Assembly: GCF_006715495.1 (NCBI RefSeq)
Contig: NZ_VFNI01000001.1
Location: 682,001-746,000 of the forward strand
Direction: 5' to 3'
DNA from: Herbaspirillum sp. SJZ106
GTDB taxonomy: Bacteria; Pseudomonadota; Gammaproteobacteria; Burkholderiales; Burkholderiaceae_D
DNA: 64,000 nucleotides
Below, piece by piece: positions 37,141 to 46,514 of this stretch. The position numbers and the translations under genes are program-made. Each line of letters opens with the position of its first letter. The stretch's first letter is position 1. The notes beneath the pieces are model-generated. The model saw only the letters and a program-made list of their open reading frames with translations. It did no database searches and was not told where the DNA came from.

Positions 37141-38124
37141 TCAAAACTTGTGGCGGATGCCGACATTGAACAGGTTGTCGGCGGAGCCGTTGCGGTCAGC
37201 CTTGTAGTTGACGGCGTAGTTGTTCGACAGGCGCGACCAGCTGGTGTACAGGTTGGTGCGCTTGGACAGGTTGTGGCTGTAGCCCAGCGCGATCTGGGTG
37301 GCGTCGCGGTGGTCGGCGGACTTGTCGTACTTGTGCATCAGCGAGGTCATGATGACGTCGTTGGGCGTGACGTTGATGTTCAGGCCGAGCAGGGCATCGC
37401 GGGTGTCCAGTGTGCCGACGCCCTTGTTGATCGCGTAGGCGACAAAGGGTTGCAGCAGGCCGAAGTTGTAGTTGCCGCCCAGCAGAGTGGTCTTGGCGGC
37501 ATCGGAGCCGGTGGCGTTCTTGGTGTTCTGGTGGGTCAGCACTACTGCGAGCGGGCCGGCAGCGTAGCCGATTGCGCCGGCCATGGTGCGGTTGGCGCTG
37601 TTGTCGCCGGCCACTTCACCGAAGCTGTAGGCAACCTGGCCGTTCACGCCGTTGGCGGCGGAGTAGCTGTAGTTGACGGTATTGTCGGTGCGGCTGCCGC
37701 CATAGTTGAAGATGCGCGCGGAGTCGCCGGCCAGCGTGTCGCCGAACGGATCGAACACCGATGCGTTGGAGTAGACCATGGTCTGGGTGCGGCCGAGTTT
37801 GACTTCACCGAAGCCGCCCGACAGGCTGACGTAGGACTGGCGGTTGAACAGCACGCCAGCTGCGCCCATGGCGCCGGTGTCGGCGTTGAAGCCGGACTCC
37901 AGCACGAAGTTGGCCTTCAGGCCGCCGCCCAGATCCTCGCTGCCCTTGAAGCCGATGCGGCTGCCGCTTTGGTTGCCGCTATCCAGGGACAAGCGGGTGC
38001 CGGAGCCGGCGTTTTCCACTTTCAGGCCCATGTCGACCACGCCATAGATGGTGACGCTGCTTTGTGCCGATGCGACGCCGGTGATGGATGCGAGTGCGGC
38101 GAATGCCAACAGTGATTTTTTCAT
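37141..38124 (-). CDS. General outer-membrane porin (Burkholderiales type)
   Basis: 327 aa from the ATG at 38124, with AGGGGTAA upstream. The signal peptide MKKSLLAFAALASITGV ends at ASAQ. The mature start SSVTIYGVVDMGLKV and the ending NVGIRHKF with a terminal phenylalanine are the hallmarks of trimeric 16-strand porins of this order (OmpC/Omp38 type). It lets small hydrophilic solutes across the outer membrane. Confidence 0.93.
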   Translation of the reverse strand: MKKSLLAFAALASITGVASAQSSVTIYGVVDMGLKVENAGSGTRLSLDSGNQSGSRIGFKGSEDLGGGLKANFVLESGFNADTGAMGAAGVLFNRQSYVSLSGGFGEVKLGRTQTMVYSNASVFDPFGDTLAGDSARIFNYGGSRTDNTVNYSYSAANGVNGQVAYSFGEVAGDNSANRTMAGAIGYAAGPLAVVLTHQNTKNATGSDAAKTTLLGGNYNFGLLQPFVAYAINKGVGTLDTRDALLGLNINVTPNDVIMTSLMHKYDKSADHRDATQIALGYSHNLSKRTNLYTSWSRLSNNYAVNYKADRNGSADNLFNVGIRHKF

Positions 38125-38869
38125 TTTTACCCCTGTGAGTTGAACGTCGTGTGAGTGCTGCAAGCGTCCCGTCCGGCGACCCGGATATGGCGACACATGC
38201 GACATGCGCGGTCATCCGCGGCCTCGCAGCCGCGGAAACTGCCTGGTGCGGCCGTCGCATCGGCGATGGCCCGGAATCACTGCATTCCCCCGAATGATTT
38301 TTTGTTGAAGCAATGGTAGGGAGCGAGCCGGAATGCAGCGATAGACAGATCGCCAGCGATTTGCCATTGCTGTATTGGCGGCGAATCAGTACAGCCGGGT
38401 GGACGAGGCGATGCGCAGGCGCGCCGTGACTTGTATGGCAGTTATCCGGTTTTGCTCGCGCATCTGCGGCAATGAGCCGCAGCGCGCCGGGCGGACTCGC
38501 AAGGAGAAGAGCGTGGTGGCCGGAGGGGCGGGCGGTCGCATACAGATTGCCGGCGGCGGGCAATACAGAAGGTGCAATGGCAGGAGGAAGGGATGCCGCG
38601 CGTGATGAATTTTCTTGCGCGCCAGTGGCGGTGAAACAACAATGTTATAAAAAATTATTCGGGCCCGGTCGAGGCGAGGCGTGGTGAAACGGAACAAGAA
38701 GAGAGTCGCTCTTGGAGGCATCTCCAGGCGTGCATGAAAAGCATGCGAAGGCGCACTGGAAACGCGCACGCCATGCACCATCGTGTTGGCATCGATCGCA
38801 AAAAAAACCGCGCCCTAAGGCGCGGTAACAGAGGGTGACTCGTAAAAGTCGCCAGGGAACCGGTGATGG
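38125..38869. other. Long non-coding region upstream of the porin gene
   Basis: About 745 bases. It must contain the porin promoter and leader on the minus strand. At its right end is the terminator of the next minus-strand gene (38801). Open frames within it have no family features. I see no small RNA or riboswitch that I can name. Confidence 0.5.
38801..38826 (-). terminator. Rho-independent terminator of the unknown gene at 38870
   Basis: On the minus strand ACCGCGCC/GGCGCGGT forms an 8-bp GC-rich stem with a 4-base loop, followed by eight T. It is located 44 bases after the stop of the minus-strand gene. Confidence 0.85.
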
Positions 38870-39445
38870 TCAGCGCGCCAGCGCTGCCGTATCGAGATTG
38901 CGGATGATCCAGCGCACCGCGGTGGTCAGCATCGCTTCATCCAGCGTCGGGATGAAGCCGATGTTGAAGCGCTGGTCGCGTACGGTCAGCACGTAGCAAC
39001 CCAACAGGATGCCGATGCTGACATCGATGCCATGGTCGAATACCCGTTGCGATCCGATCGCGTAGATGAGCCGCAATGTGAAGTCAGGGCCGTCGAATTC
39101 ATCGCCGTCTGCCAGTGTGAGGAATCTCCCATCTTCGTCGCGCATGCCGATGGCACAGGCTTCGCTGCCGATGTAGAGCTGCTCGGCGATTTTCCGCTGA
39201 AGCATTTTCACCAGATACACGCGCGGAAAACCGAATCGCAGGCGCAGCGGCGCGCGCATGCGGTTCGATGCCAGGCGTGCTTGCGGCGCGAGGGCATGTT
39301 GATGCATTGACGAAGGTGGCACGCCGTCCTCCACAGATAAGGTGGCCGCCGCACAGCTTTGCGGCTGCGACGGAACGATTGAAATTGAGGTAAGTGTAGG
39401 CGCGCGGGCCATGCTTGAAAATGACTCTCTTTGCATAGAGTCCAT
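38870..39445 (-). CDS. Uncharacterised protein, about 190 aa
   Basis: Not recognised. The start is taken at the ATG 39445 (MDSMQRESF); ATG 39436 has GGAAGG at a better distance and is an alternative, and the frame is open further upstream. The first 80 residues look poorly ordered. The second half has a compact mixed pattern: RVYLVKMLQRKIAEQLYIG, CAIGMRDEDGRFLTLADGD, DFTLRLIYAIGSQ and LTTAVRWIIRNLDTAALAR. No signal peptide or membrane helix. The gene is monocistronic with its own strong terminator, which argues that it is real. Confidence 0.6.
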   Translation of the reverse strand: MDSMQRESFSSMARAPTLTSISIVPSQPQSCAAATLSVEDGVPPSSMHQHALAPQARLASNRMRAPLRLRFGFPRVYLVKMLQRKIAEQLYIGSEACAIGMRDEDGRFLTLADGDEFDGPDFTLRLIYAIGSQRVFDHGIDVSIGILLGCYVLTVRDQRFNIGFIPTLDEAMLTTAVRWIIRNLDTAALAR

Positions 39446-39590
39446 GCCTTCCAGGCATAGCGTGTTCGCGTCGGCTTTACTGCGATGCGTGTGCAGTATA
39501 GAAGTGGGGAGGCAGGTGGAATTGCGTTTTCGGCACAGGCAGGTGCCGATTACATCAAGCGCTTGCCACGGCGCGGGAATCGCCCATGCT

Positions 39591-40991
39591 TCAGGCCCGC
39601 AGGCCACGGAGGAAATTGAGCAGCGCAGGTTCCGTGCAATAGGCGACATTGAGGCGGAACCAGGGGGTGGCCTGGAGATGGTTGCGGAACACCTTGCCCG
39701 GCGCGATCAGGATGCCGGCCTGGGCGGCGCGGCGCCAGATATCTTCCGAGTCGTCGATCTGAAGGTGGCGCGCCCACACGAACTTGCCCCCCAGCGGGCG
39801 GCAGAAGATTTCGAATCCCTGTTCTTCCAGCATGTCACCGGCCATCTGCAGGGCATTGGCCAGGCGATAGCGCATGCGCTCGACGCTGCGCCGGTACTGG
39901 CCTTCGCTCAGCGCATGGTAGACCAGGCGTTCGTCGACCTGGCTGCCGGTGATGCTGGCCACCATCTTGTGGCTGCACAGCTCGTCCACGAACTGCGCCG
40001 CACCAGCGATGAAGCCCACGCGCGTGGCCGATGACAGGGTCTTGGAAAAGCTGCCGACATAGAACACGCGCGCCAACTGGTCCAGCGTGGCCAGGCGCGG
40101 CAGCGTCAGGCCCAGCATGTCGCAGTAGACATCATTTTCGACGATGCGGAAGTCGTGCTGTTCGGCCAGCTTCAGCAGGCGGTGTGCGTTGGCCGGCGAG
40201 AGGCTGGAGCCGGTCGGCGCATGCAGCATGGACTGCACGAACATCATCGCCGGCCGGTGTTCGCGCGCCAGCGCGTCGAGCATGTCGAGGTCGGGGCCAT
40301 CGGCCTTGCGCGGCACGGGAACAGGCCGGATGCCGTGCAGGTGCAAGTTGCTGAACAGGTTGAAGTAGCCGGGATCCTCCACCAGTACCCGATCGCCGCG
40401 CTTGAGGAAGCAGCGCATCACCAGGTCGGCTGCCTGTGTGGCGCCGCTGGTCAGCAGGATCTGCTCCGGCTGGGTGTGAATGCCCAGACCCAGTAGCCGC
40501 GTCTGCAGCAGGCCGCGCAGCGGCGCATAGCCGTAGGGATCGCCATATTGCGCCAGGCTGGTGTCGGCCTTGGCCGCCAGTGATTTCATGCCGCTGCGGA
40601 TCAGGTCGATATCCAGCCAGTCCGATGGCATGCGGCCGCTGGATGCGCCCAGCCGGTCGTGGCGCATGGTGAAGTGAGAGCGCAACTGCCACAGGTGGTC
40701 GGGTTCCATCGCGCCGTCTTCAGCCGCATCGCTGCTGTGCGCGTAGACCTGCGGGCGGGAGACGAAGAACCCGCTGCGCGGCCGGGACTGGTAATAACCA
40801 TGTGCGACCAGCCGCGCGTAGGCTTCGGCCACGGTGTGGGCGCTGATCTTGTGGTCGCGCGCAAAGCAGCGGATCGACACCGCGCGACTGCCGTTGCGCA
40901 CCACGCCGTTGTCGATCAGTTGCTTCATTTGTCCGACGATCTGTTCTACCAGCGAGAGCTCCGAACTTCCGGAAATCCTGACCAGCGCCAT
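39591..40991 (-). CDS. MocR-type regulator: GntR DNA-binding domain fused to aminotransferase fold
   Basis: 466 aa. An N-terminal winged helix (about 10-80: LSLVEQIVGQMKQLI, then ISAHTVAEAYARLVAHGYY) is followed by a class I aminotransferase-like domain (about 110-460). The latter has TSGATQAADL, VEDPGYFN, ENDVYCD and the PLP lysine K317 in GSFSKTLSSATR. Proteins of this family use PLP plus a ligand as an effector and usually do not transaminate. It is divergent from a chemotaxis receptor gene; its target is unknown. Confidence 0.92.
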   Translation of the reverse strand: MALVRISGSSELSLVEQIVGQMKQLIDNGVVRNGSRAVSIRCFARDHKISAHTVAEAYARLVAHGYYQSRPRSGFFVSRPQVYAHSSDAAEDGAMEPDHLWQLRSHFTMRHDRLGASSGRMPSDWLDIDLIRSGMKSLAAKADTSLAQYGDPYGYAPLRGLLQTRLLGLGIHTQPEQILLTSGATQAADLVMRCFLKRGDRVLVEDPGYFNLFSNLHLHGIRPVPVPRKADGPDLDMLDALAREHRPAMMFVQSMLHAPTGSSLSPANAHRLLKLAEQHDFRIVENDVYCDMLGLTLPRLATLDQLARVFYVGSFSKTLSSATRVGFIAGAAQFVDELCSHKMVASITGSQVDERLVYHALSEGQYRRSVERMRYRLANALQMAGDMLEEQGFEIFCRPLGGKFVWARHLQIDDSEDIWRRAAQAGILIAPGKVFRNHLQATPWFRLNVAYCTEPALLNFLRGLRA

Positions 40992-41368
40992 TGAATTCCT
41001 TTTGCGTTGAGGTGTTGTCGAATGCGCCTGTGCAGAATCGGGCGGCGAGAATGGCTGTACTGCCGTGAGGGCAATACAGATGATGGTTTTTTTTCAACGG
41101 CGCAAGCCGCCGCGCGGCACGGCCGCGAATATAGGTTGTCAGCTATTTGCAAGCTTCATGCCAAGTATTGAGAACAGGGGGCCTGTCTGCGGAACGATCA
41201 CCACGACCTGCCAGTAGCCCATGCGCCCGCGGTGGACTTTTCCATCCTGCGGGATGGCGGCATCCTCACGGGCTTGCCGCTCGCATGGCGGGTACATTTC
41301 TTGCTGAAAATATTTGGGGCGGCGGTATCGGGGGCCGTCGGACAACAGTCAATGAAGGGGATGTACAA
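40992..41368. other. Divergent intergenic region (MocR gene / chemotaxis receptor)
   Basis: About 375 bases carrying both promoters. No clear hairpin, operator or gene could be recognised. Confidence 0.5.
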
Positions 41369-43012
41369 ATGAAGGTTTTTTCGAACATGAGAATTGGCGG
41401 CCGCCTCGCGATCGGTTTCGCGGTGGTGCTGGCGCTGTCGATCCTGATCATGGCGATCGGCGTGTGGCGCCTGCAGGTGGTCACCGACGTGACACACCAG
41501 ATGGTGACGCAATCGGTGCGCAAGGAGCGCCTGATTTCCGCCTGGTACGGCAACCTGCGCGCGGCCATCCTGCGCACCATCGCCATGTCGCGCAGTACCG
41601 ATCCGACGCTGAACAACTACTTCCTCAACGAGGAACTGGCTTCCGGCAAGGAAAGCGCCGAGCTGCAGAAGGAGTTGGCGCAGCTGTTTGCCTCCGATGA
41701 AGAGAAGTCGCTGTACGCCGAGATCGAAGGCTTGCAGAAAAATTACAAGTCGATTTACCTGAACATGATGGACATGAAGTCCACCGGCGACCAGGACGGC
41801 GCCAACAACGTGCTGATCCAGGAGTTCATGCCGATGGCCAAGAAATACCAGGCGACGATGCAGAAGCTGTTGAAGGCGGAACAAAGCGAGATCGACCTGG
41901 CATCGTCGAACATCGAGCAGGTCGCGAAGCAAAGCCGCATCCTGCTGATGGCGCTGGAAGCCGCCGCGCTGTTGTTCGGCGTGCTGTGCGCCTGGGTGCT
42001 CACGCGCGGCATCGTGCATCCGCTGAAGCAGGCGGTGGCCTTGTCCAGGCGCGTGGCCGAGGGCGACCTGACGGCGCACATCGAGATCCGCTCGCGTGAC
42101 GAGGTTGGCCAGTTGCTCGGTTCGCTGATGGAGATGAACGGCCGCCTGCGCGGCATCGTCACCCGCGTGCGGCAGGGTACCGATGCCATTGCCACCGCCT
42201 CGGGCGAGATCGCCGAAGGCAACCAGGACTTGTCGGCGCGCACCGAACAGCAGGCCGGCGCGCTGGAGGAAACGGCCTCCGCCATGGAAGAACTGATTTC
42301 CACCGTGCGCACCAATGCCGACAACGCGCGCGAGGCCAGCCGCCTGGCGGCTGCCGCCTCCGGCATTGCCGGCGAAGGCGGCGCGGTGGTGGGGCGCGTG
42401 GTGGAGACGATGGATGAGATCAACGATTCGTCGAAGAAGATAGTGGACATCATCAGCGTGATCGACGGCATCGCTTTCCAGACCAATATCCTGGCGCTCA
42501 ACGCCGCGGTGGAAGCGGCGCGCGCCGGCGAGCAGGGGCGCGGTTTCGCGGTGGTGGCGTCTGAAGTGCGTTCGCTGGCGCAACGTTCGGCGGCCGCCGC
42601 CAAGGAGATCAAGACGCTGATCGACGATTCCGTGAACAAGGTCGGCGCCGGCAGCGCGTTGGTGGAGCAAGCCGGGGCGACCATGACGCGCGTCGTCGAG
42701 AGCGTGCAGCACGTCAACGCCATCGTCAATGAGATCAGCGTTGCGAGTGCCGAGCAGAGCGAAGGGATCCAGCAGGTCAACGATGCGATCGCGCAACTGG
42801 ATGATGTGACTCAGCAGAATGCCGCGCTGGTTGAGCAGGCAGCGGCGGCGGCGGCTTCCATGCGGGGCCAGGCCGGGAATCTTACCCAACTGGTCAGTGT
42901 GTTCCAGGTGGACGGCAGTGGGGAGTCGGGGTTGCCGGAGGTTGAGGCGGCTGCTGTTTCCGGCAGGCGGTTGCCGTTGCTGGGGCGCAAGAGGGCGTTG
43001 CTGCAGGCTTGA
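41369..43012 (+). CDS. Methyl-accepting chemotaxis protein
   Basis: About 547 aa from the ATG at 41369 (MKVFSNMRIGGRLAIG), with GGGGA upstream; the open frame to the left is non-coding. Membrane helix one lies at about 13-33, a four-helix sensor domain at about 45-190, helix two around ILLMALEAAALLFGVLCAWVL, then HAMP and the signalling domain with the tip [20 protein letters not shown]. Unlike the other receptor in the window it ends RKRALLQA, without a CheR-docking pentapeptide. Confidence 0.92.
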   Translation: MKVFSNMRIGGRLAIGFAVVLALSILIMAIGVWRLQVVTDVTHQMVTQSVRKERLISAWYGNLRAAILRTIAMSRSTDPTLNNYFLNEELASGKESAELQKELAQLFASDEEKSLYAEIEGLQKNYKSIYLNMMDMKSTGDQDGANNVLIQEFMPMAKKYQATMQKLLKAEQSEIDLASSNIEQVAKQSRILLMALEAAALLFGVLCAWVLTRGIVHPLKQAVALSRRVAEGDLTAHIEIRSRDEVGQLLGSLMEMNGRLRGIVTRVRQGTDAIATASGEIAEGNQDLSARTEQQAGALEETASAMEELISTVRTNADNAREASRLAAAASGIAGEGGAVVGRVVETMDEINDSSKKIVDIISVIDGIAFQTNILALNAAVEAARAGEQGRGFAVVASEVRSLAQRSAAAAKEIKTLIDDSVNKVGAGSALVEQAGATMTRVVESVQHVNAIVNEISVASAEQSEGIQQVNDAIAQLDDVTQQNAALVEQAAAAAASMRGQAGNLTQLVSVFQVDGSGESGLPEVEAAAVSGRRLPLLGRKRALLQA

Positions 43013-43032
43013 TTGCTGGTGTGGATGAGACG

Positions 43033-43060
43033 AAAAAAAACGGCGGACAATGTCCGCCGT
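43033..43060. terminator. Bidirectional terminator between chemotaxis receptor and binding-protein genes
   Basis: Perfect 10-bp stem AACGGCGGAC/GTCCGCCGTT with a 3-base loop, flanked by A runs on the left and T runs on the right. It serves both convergent genes. Confidence 0.85.
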
Positions 43061-43091
43061 TTTTCATGGATGCATCAGCATCAGCTGGACA

Positions 43092-43889
43092 TCATTGGAA
43101 GGTAGTGGCCATCTTCTGCGGCAGCGGCACGTTGAGCCACTTCTTGACGATGGCGTTGATCTCTCCGTTCTTCTTGGCCGCGGTGATCACTTCGTTGACC
43201 TTGGCCAGCAGTGCCGGTTCGCCCTTGTTCAGGCCGACGCTGCAGCTCGATTCGTTGATGATGTACTTCAGCACCGGCTTGTTGTCCGGCGCCTTCTCGC
43301 CCAGCGCATAGGCGACGAAGTCACCGGTGCCGACCAGTTGCACCTGGCCCGAGACGTAGGCCGAGATCATGGCGTTGTTGTCTTCATAGCGCTTGATGGT
43401 GGTGCTCTTGGGTGCGGTATCGGTCAGCTGGATGTCCTGGAAGGTGCCGCGGGCCACGCCCACGGTCTTGCCGGCCAGGTCGGCGGCATTGGCGACCTTG
43501 ATGGCGGCCACGCCGAACACGCTGTTGTTGTAGGGCGCATAGGCTTGCGAGAAGTCGATCACCTTTTCGCGCTCGGCATTCTTGCCCAGGGTGGAGATCA
43601 CCAGGTCGGCCTTATGCGTTTGCAGGTAGGCGATGCGGTTGGCGCTGGCCACCGGCACCAGTTGCACCTTGACCCCCATCTTTTGCGCGATCAGCTTGGC
43701 GACGTCGATGTCCAGGCCCTGCAATTGCAGGTCGGCGTTGACCGAGCCGAACGGGGCGAAATCCTGTGGCACGGCGATTTTCACCACGCCGGCTTTCTGG
43801 ATGTCGGCCAGCGCATCGGCGTGGGCGTTGACGGTGAAGACGGACAGCAGGCCAAAGGAAGCGGCCAGCACCGGTTTTGCAAATTTCAT
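43092..43889 (-). CDS. Amino-acid ABC transporter substrate-binding protein
   Basis: 265 aa from the ATG at 43889. The signal peptide MKFAKPVLAASFGLLSV ends near NAHA. The mature protein fits the family 3 (HisJ/GlnH) solute-binding proteins: GVVKIAVPQDFAPFGSV, GLDIDVAKLIAQKMG, ADLVISTLGKNAEREKVID and the end KKWLNVPLP. No permease or ATPase gene is adjacent, so it is an orphan periplasmic component. It may work with the deacylase gene upstream. Confidence 0.88.
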   Translation of the reverse strand: MKFAKPVLAASFGLLSVFTVNAHADALADIQKAGVVKIAVPQDFAPFGSVNADLQLQGLDIDVAKLIAQKMGVKVQLVPVASANRIAYLQTHKADLVISTLGKNAEREKVIDFSQAYAPYNNSVFGVAAIKVANAADLAGKTVGVARGTFQDIQLTDTAPKSTTIKRYEDNNAMISAYVSGQVQLVGTGDFVAYALGEKAPDNKPVLKYIINESSCSVGLNKGEPALLAKVNEVITAAKKNGEINAIVKKWLNVPLPQKMATTFQ

Positions 43890-44067
43890 AATTACCCTTT
43901 GAAAGTAAGTTCCTTGGTTTGCGGCGCCGGCCCCAGGTTCCGGATGCCGCCCCTTCGTGCAGATGGGGACAGGGATGCGGCCCGTCCATCTGCACCGCGG
44001 TGATATCTGCATGCCGCCGCGGGTCGTGCGGCGTCTGATGCGCCGTGCGAGAGATTCGTCTCTTCTG

Positions 44068-45051
44068 CTATCGCGCGATATCCCGGCCCAGCCTGACGAC
44101 GGTGACGCCCGATCCGATATGCCGCAAGGAGGGCATGACCAGCGTACAGTCGTCATAGGGCGTGGTGATCTCGCGCTCATTCTCTTTTGCAATGACCGTG
44201 CCAGCCTTGGGGATGACCTCCATGCCGCGATAGTCGGCCGCGAATTCCAGTTCCATGCCTTGCGCCACCACCGGCTCGGTGACGCCGATGAAGCGTTGCG
44301 CCGGCAGTTCGCCTTGCTGCATCAGATGCGCCACGTCGGCGCGTTCCACCGCGCCTGTCGCCAGCAGGAAGCGGGCGGCCACGTCCTGTGCCACGCGCTC
44401 GCTGGCGGCGGAAAAGTGCTGGCCGCATTCCACCAGCAGTGCGTTCTTCATGCTGGCCGGATCGCCGAAGCCGGCGTAGTCGCGCATGCGCACGCCATTG
44501 GGATGGCCATGGTCGACGATCACGTGCTGCGGTGTGCCCAGTTGCGCGGCGAAGTCCATGCCCTTGTCCAGCGGGCCGCTGACGATCAGCGGCGGCGCGG
44601 CCTCGTGCATGGAGTGCAGATCCAGCATGAAGTCCACCGTGTCGATCACGGGGCGCAGTTCGCGCGCGCGGCGCAGTTCGGACGAGTCGTCGTCGCCGTC
44701 CAGCCGCTGCGCGCTCCACACGCGGTTCATGTCTTCGTCGATGTAGCGCGAGGCATCGGCGTCCTGCGGATTGAAGCGCGCATACGCGGCGACGTTGCCG
44801 AAGCCCAGCGTGACGCGGCCCCTGACCGGATGCAGGCCCTGCTTGAGCAGGCGATCGACGGCAATTGCGCCGCTGACCTCGTTGCCATGCATGAGCGCCA
44901 GGATCATCACGTGCGGGCCTTCCATATGGCTGTCGAAAGTGTGAACGTAGTCGACGCCGGTATTGCCGTGGCGCCAGCGGCCGATGTCGGGGAATTGAAC
45001 TTCTACGGGGTATTGCGGCAATGTTGCGCGGATCTGTTCCAGAGTCTTCAT
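44068..45051 (-). CDS. Succinylglutamate desuccinylase/aspartoacylase-family zinc deacylase
   Basis: 327 aa from the ATG at 45051 (MKTLEQIRATLPQYP). The metallocarboxypeptidase-like zinc site is visible: ALMHGNEVSGA supplies His and Glu, and FMLDLHSMHEAAP supplies the second His. DMNRVW and LLVECGQHF are further family motifs. Such enzymes remove an acyl group from N-acyl amino acids. The gene lies 178 bp upstream of an amino-acid binding protein gene on the same strand, so the pair may handle an acylated amino acid. Confidence 0.88.
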   Translation of the reverse strand: MKTLEQIRATLPQYPVEVQFPDIGRWRHGNTGVDYVHTFDSHMEGPHVMILALMHGNEVSGAIAVDRLLKQGLHPVRGRVTLGFGNVAAYARFNPQDADASRYIDEDMNRVWSAQRLDGDDDSSELRRARELRPVIDTVDFMLDLHSMHEAAPPLIVSGPLDKGMDFAAQLGTPQHVIVDHGHPNGVRMRDYAGFGDPASMKNALLVECGQHFSAASERVAQDVAARFLLATGAVERADVAHLMQQGELPAQRFIGVTEPVVAQGMELEFAADYRGMEVIPKAGTVIAKENEREITTPYDDCTLVMPSLRHIGSGVTVVRLGRDIAR

Positions 45052-45270
45052 GGATGCTTGGGTCGTTGTGTTTTCAGGTGAGTATAGGCAGGCGCGCATG
45101 CGACCCCGTGCCGATTCGGCACAGGCTTGTGCCGTTTGGATTGGCGCTGCAGGAGATGTTTGAAGGCGGGGCGCGAAAGACATCGGGCGCGCGAACTTGG
45201 GGCGCTTGCTCACCAATAGCGTGCTTGCCCGGCGTCCCGCGCGGCGGGAATGCGCCGCCGTCGAGACGAT

Positions 45271-46176
45271 TCAGTGCTGGCTGTCGCCAGCCGCGGCATA
45301 ATTCCAGATGGCGTTGACCAGTTCATTCGTACTGCCGCGTACGCGGTACAGCGATACATCGAAGCGGATGCGCAGGCTTTGCTCGCCTACCGCCAGCAAG
45401 CGCCCTTCGGCGATGTCCTTCTGCACCAGCCGTTGCGGCAGCCAGGCCACGCCGGTGCCGCGCACGGCCATCTCCTGGATCGATTCATAGGAGTCGGCCT
45501 GGTAGACCATCTTCAGCGCCGGCTTCTGCTCCAGCTCAGCCAGGTGCTTGGCCAGTACGCCGCGCAGCGTCAGCGTCTGCGAGAAGGCCAGCCACGGTAT
45601 TGCGCCAGCCTTGGCTTCGAGCATGTACAGCGGCTTGCCGCGCTTGTCGGGCGCGGACACCGGCAGCAGCAGTTCATGTGCGATGGTCTGCGACTCATAG
45701 CGCTGATGGTCGATGAGCATGCGCGTGGCGGGGCTGGAGTAGATCAGCAGGATGTCGGCCTCGCCGGCGGCCAGCTTCATGATCACGTCCTGCGCGCCGC
45801 CGGTGCTGATCGAGACCGGGAACATGCCGCAATGCTGCTTGATGCCTTCGTACCAGTCCGGGAAGAAGGTCTGCGACAGCGTGCGTCCTGTGGCCAGGCG
45901 CAGCACCTTCTCGGGCTCGGCCGAGGATTCCTGCAACTGGGCGCGTGCGGCATACAGCACATCCACCGAATTGTGCGCCGCATCGAGGAACAGCTTGCCG
46001 GCGCGCGTGAGCGTCACCGGCTGGGTGCGCGTGACCAGTTCGGCGCCCACCCATTGCTCCAGCGCCTTGATGCGGCGACCGAATGCGGGGTGGGTGACGA
46101 AGCGGTTTTCTGCAGCGCGCGAAAAGCTGCGCGTGCGCGCCAGTTCGATGAAATCTTCCAGCCAGACGAGATGCAC
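45271..46176 (-). CDS. LysR-family transcriptional regulator
   Basis: 301 aa from a GTG at 46176 (read as MHLVWLEDFIELA), chosen because AAGGAA lies about 6 bases upstream; the longer open frame upstream lacks family features. The N-terminal helix-turn-helix reads FIELARTRSFSRAAENRFV, then HPAFGRRIKALEQWVGAEL and RTQPVTLTRAG. A standard LysR effector domain follows. It lies upstream of, and on the same strand as, the deacylase and binding-protein genes and may regulate them. Confidence 0.9.
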   Translation of the reverse strand: MHLVWLEDFIELARTRSFSRAAENRFVTHPAFGRRIKALEQWVGAELVTRTQPVTLTRAGKLFLDAAHNSVDVLYAARAQLQESSAEPEKVLRLATGRTLSQTFFPDWYEGIKQHCGMFPVSISTGGAQDVIMKLAAGEADILLIYSSPATRMLIDHQRYESQTIAHELLLPVSAPDKRGKPLYMLEAKAGAIPWLAFSQTLTLRGVLAKHLAELEQKPALKMVYQADSYESIQEMAVRGTGVAWLPQRLVQKDIAEGRLLAVGEQSLRIRFDVSLYRVRGSTNELVNAIWNYAAAGDSQH

Positions 46177-46514
46177 TTGCGGTTCCTTTGCCTTGAGCGC
46201 ACAAGCTTCGCGCGCGGTGTGGATCGGTGCGGAAAGAGCAAGACCTGTTCCAAAGCACGGGCTGCTTGCATTGGAGCGCGATTGTAAACCTTCGCCGCCG
46301 CTGCGCGCGAGTTCTGCCGAACTTATACTGGCCCCGGCCGCCAGAGCCCGGAACCGGGAACCGGGAGACGCCGCGCATGCGCAACATCGATCCGTTGAGG
46401 AAAGAAAAAAGCCGCGGATTTCTCCGCGGCCCGCAGTGGAACGCACCGGCAGGGCGCTTCGCGCGCTTCTGCAGCCGCCGTCATGGCGGCCGGCCCGTGC
46501 AGGAGGGAGATGGT
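46177..46514. other. Intergenic region between metQ and the LysR gene
   Basis: About 340 bases. It holds the promoter of the minus-strand LysR gene and the metQ terminator listed at 46401. Nothing else is recognised. Confidence 0.5.
46401..46430 (-). terminator. Rho-independent terminator of metNIQ
   Basis: On the minus strand GCCGCGGA/TCCGCGGC forms an 8- to 9-bp GC stem with a short loop, followed by a run of T. It is located about 85 bases after the metQ stop codon. Confidence 0.85.

Noticed and set aside
38386-38781. A 131-aa minus-strand open frame upstream of the porin
   Set aside because: No ribosome-binding site, no family features, and it lies in the expected porin promoter region.
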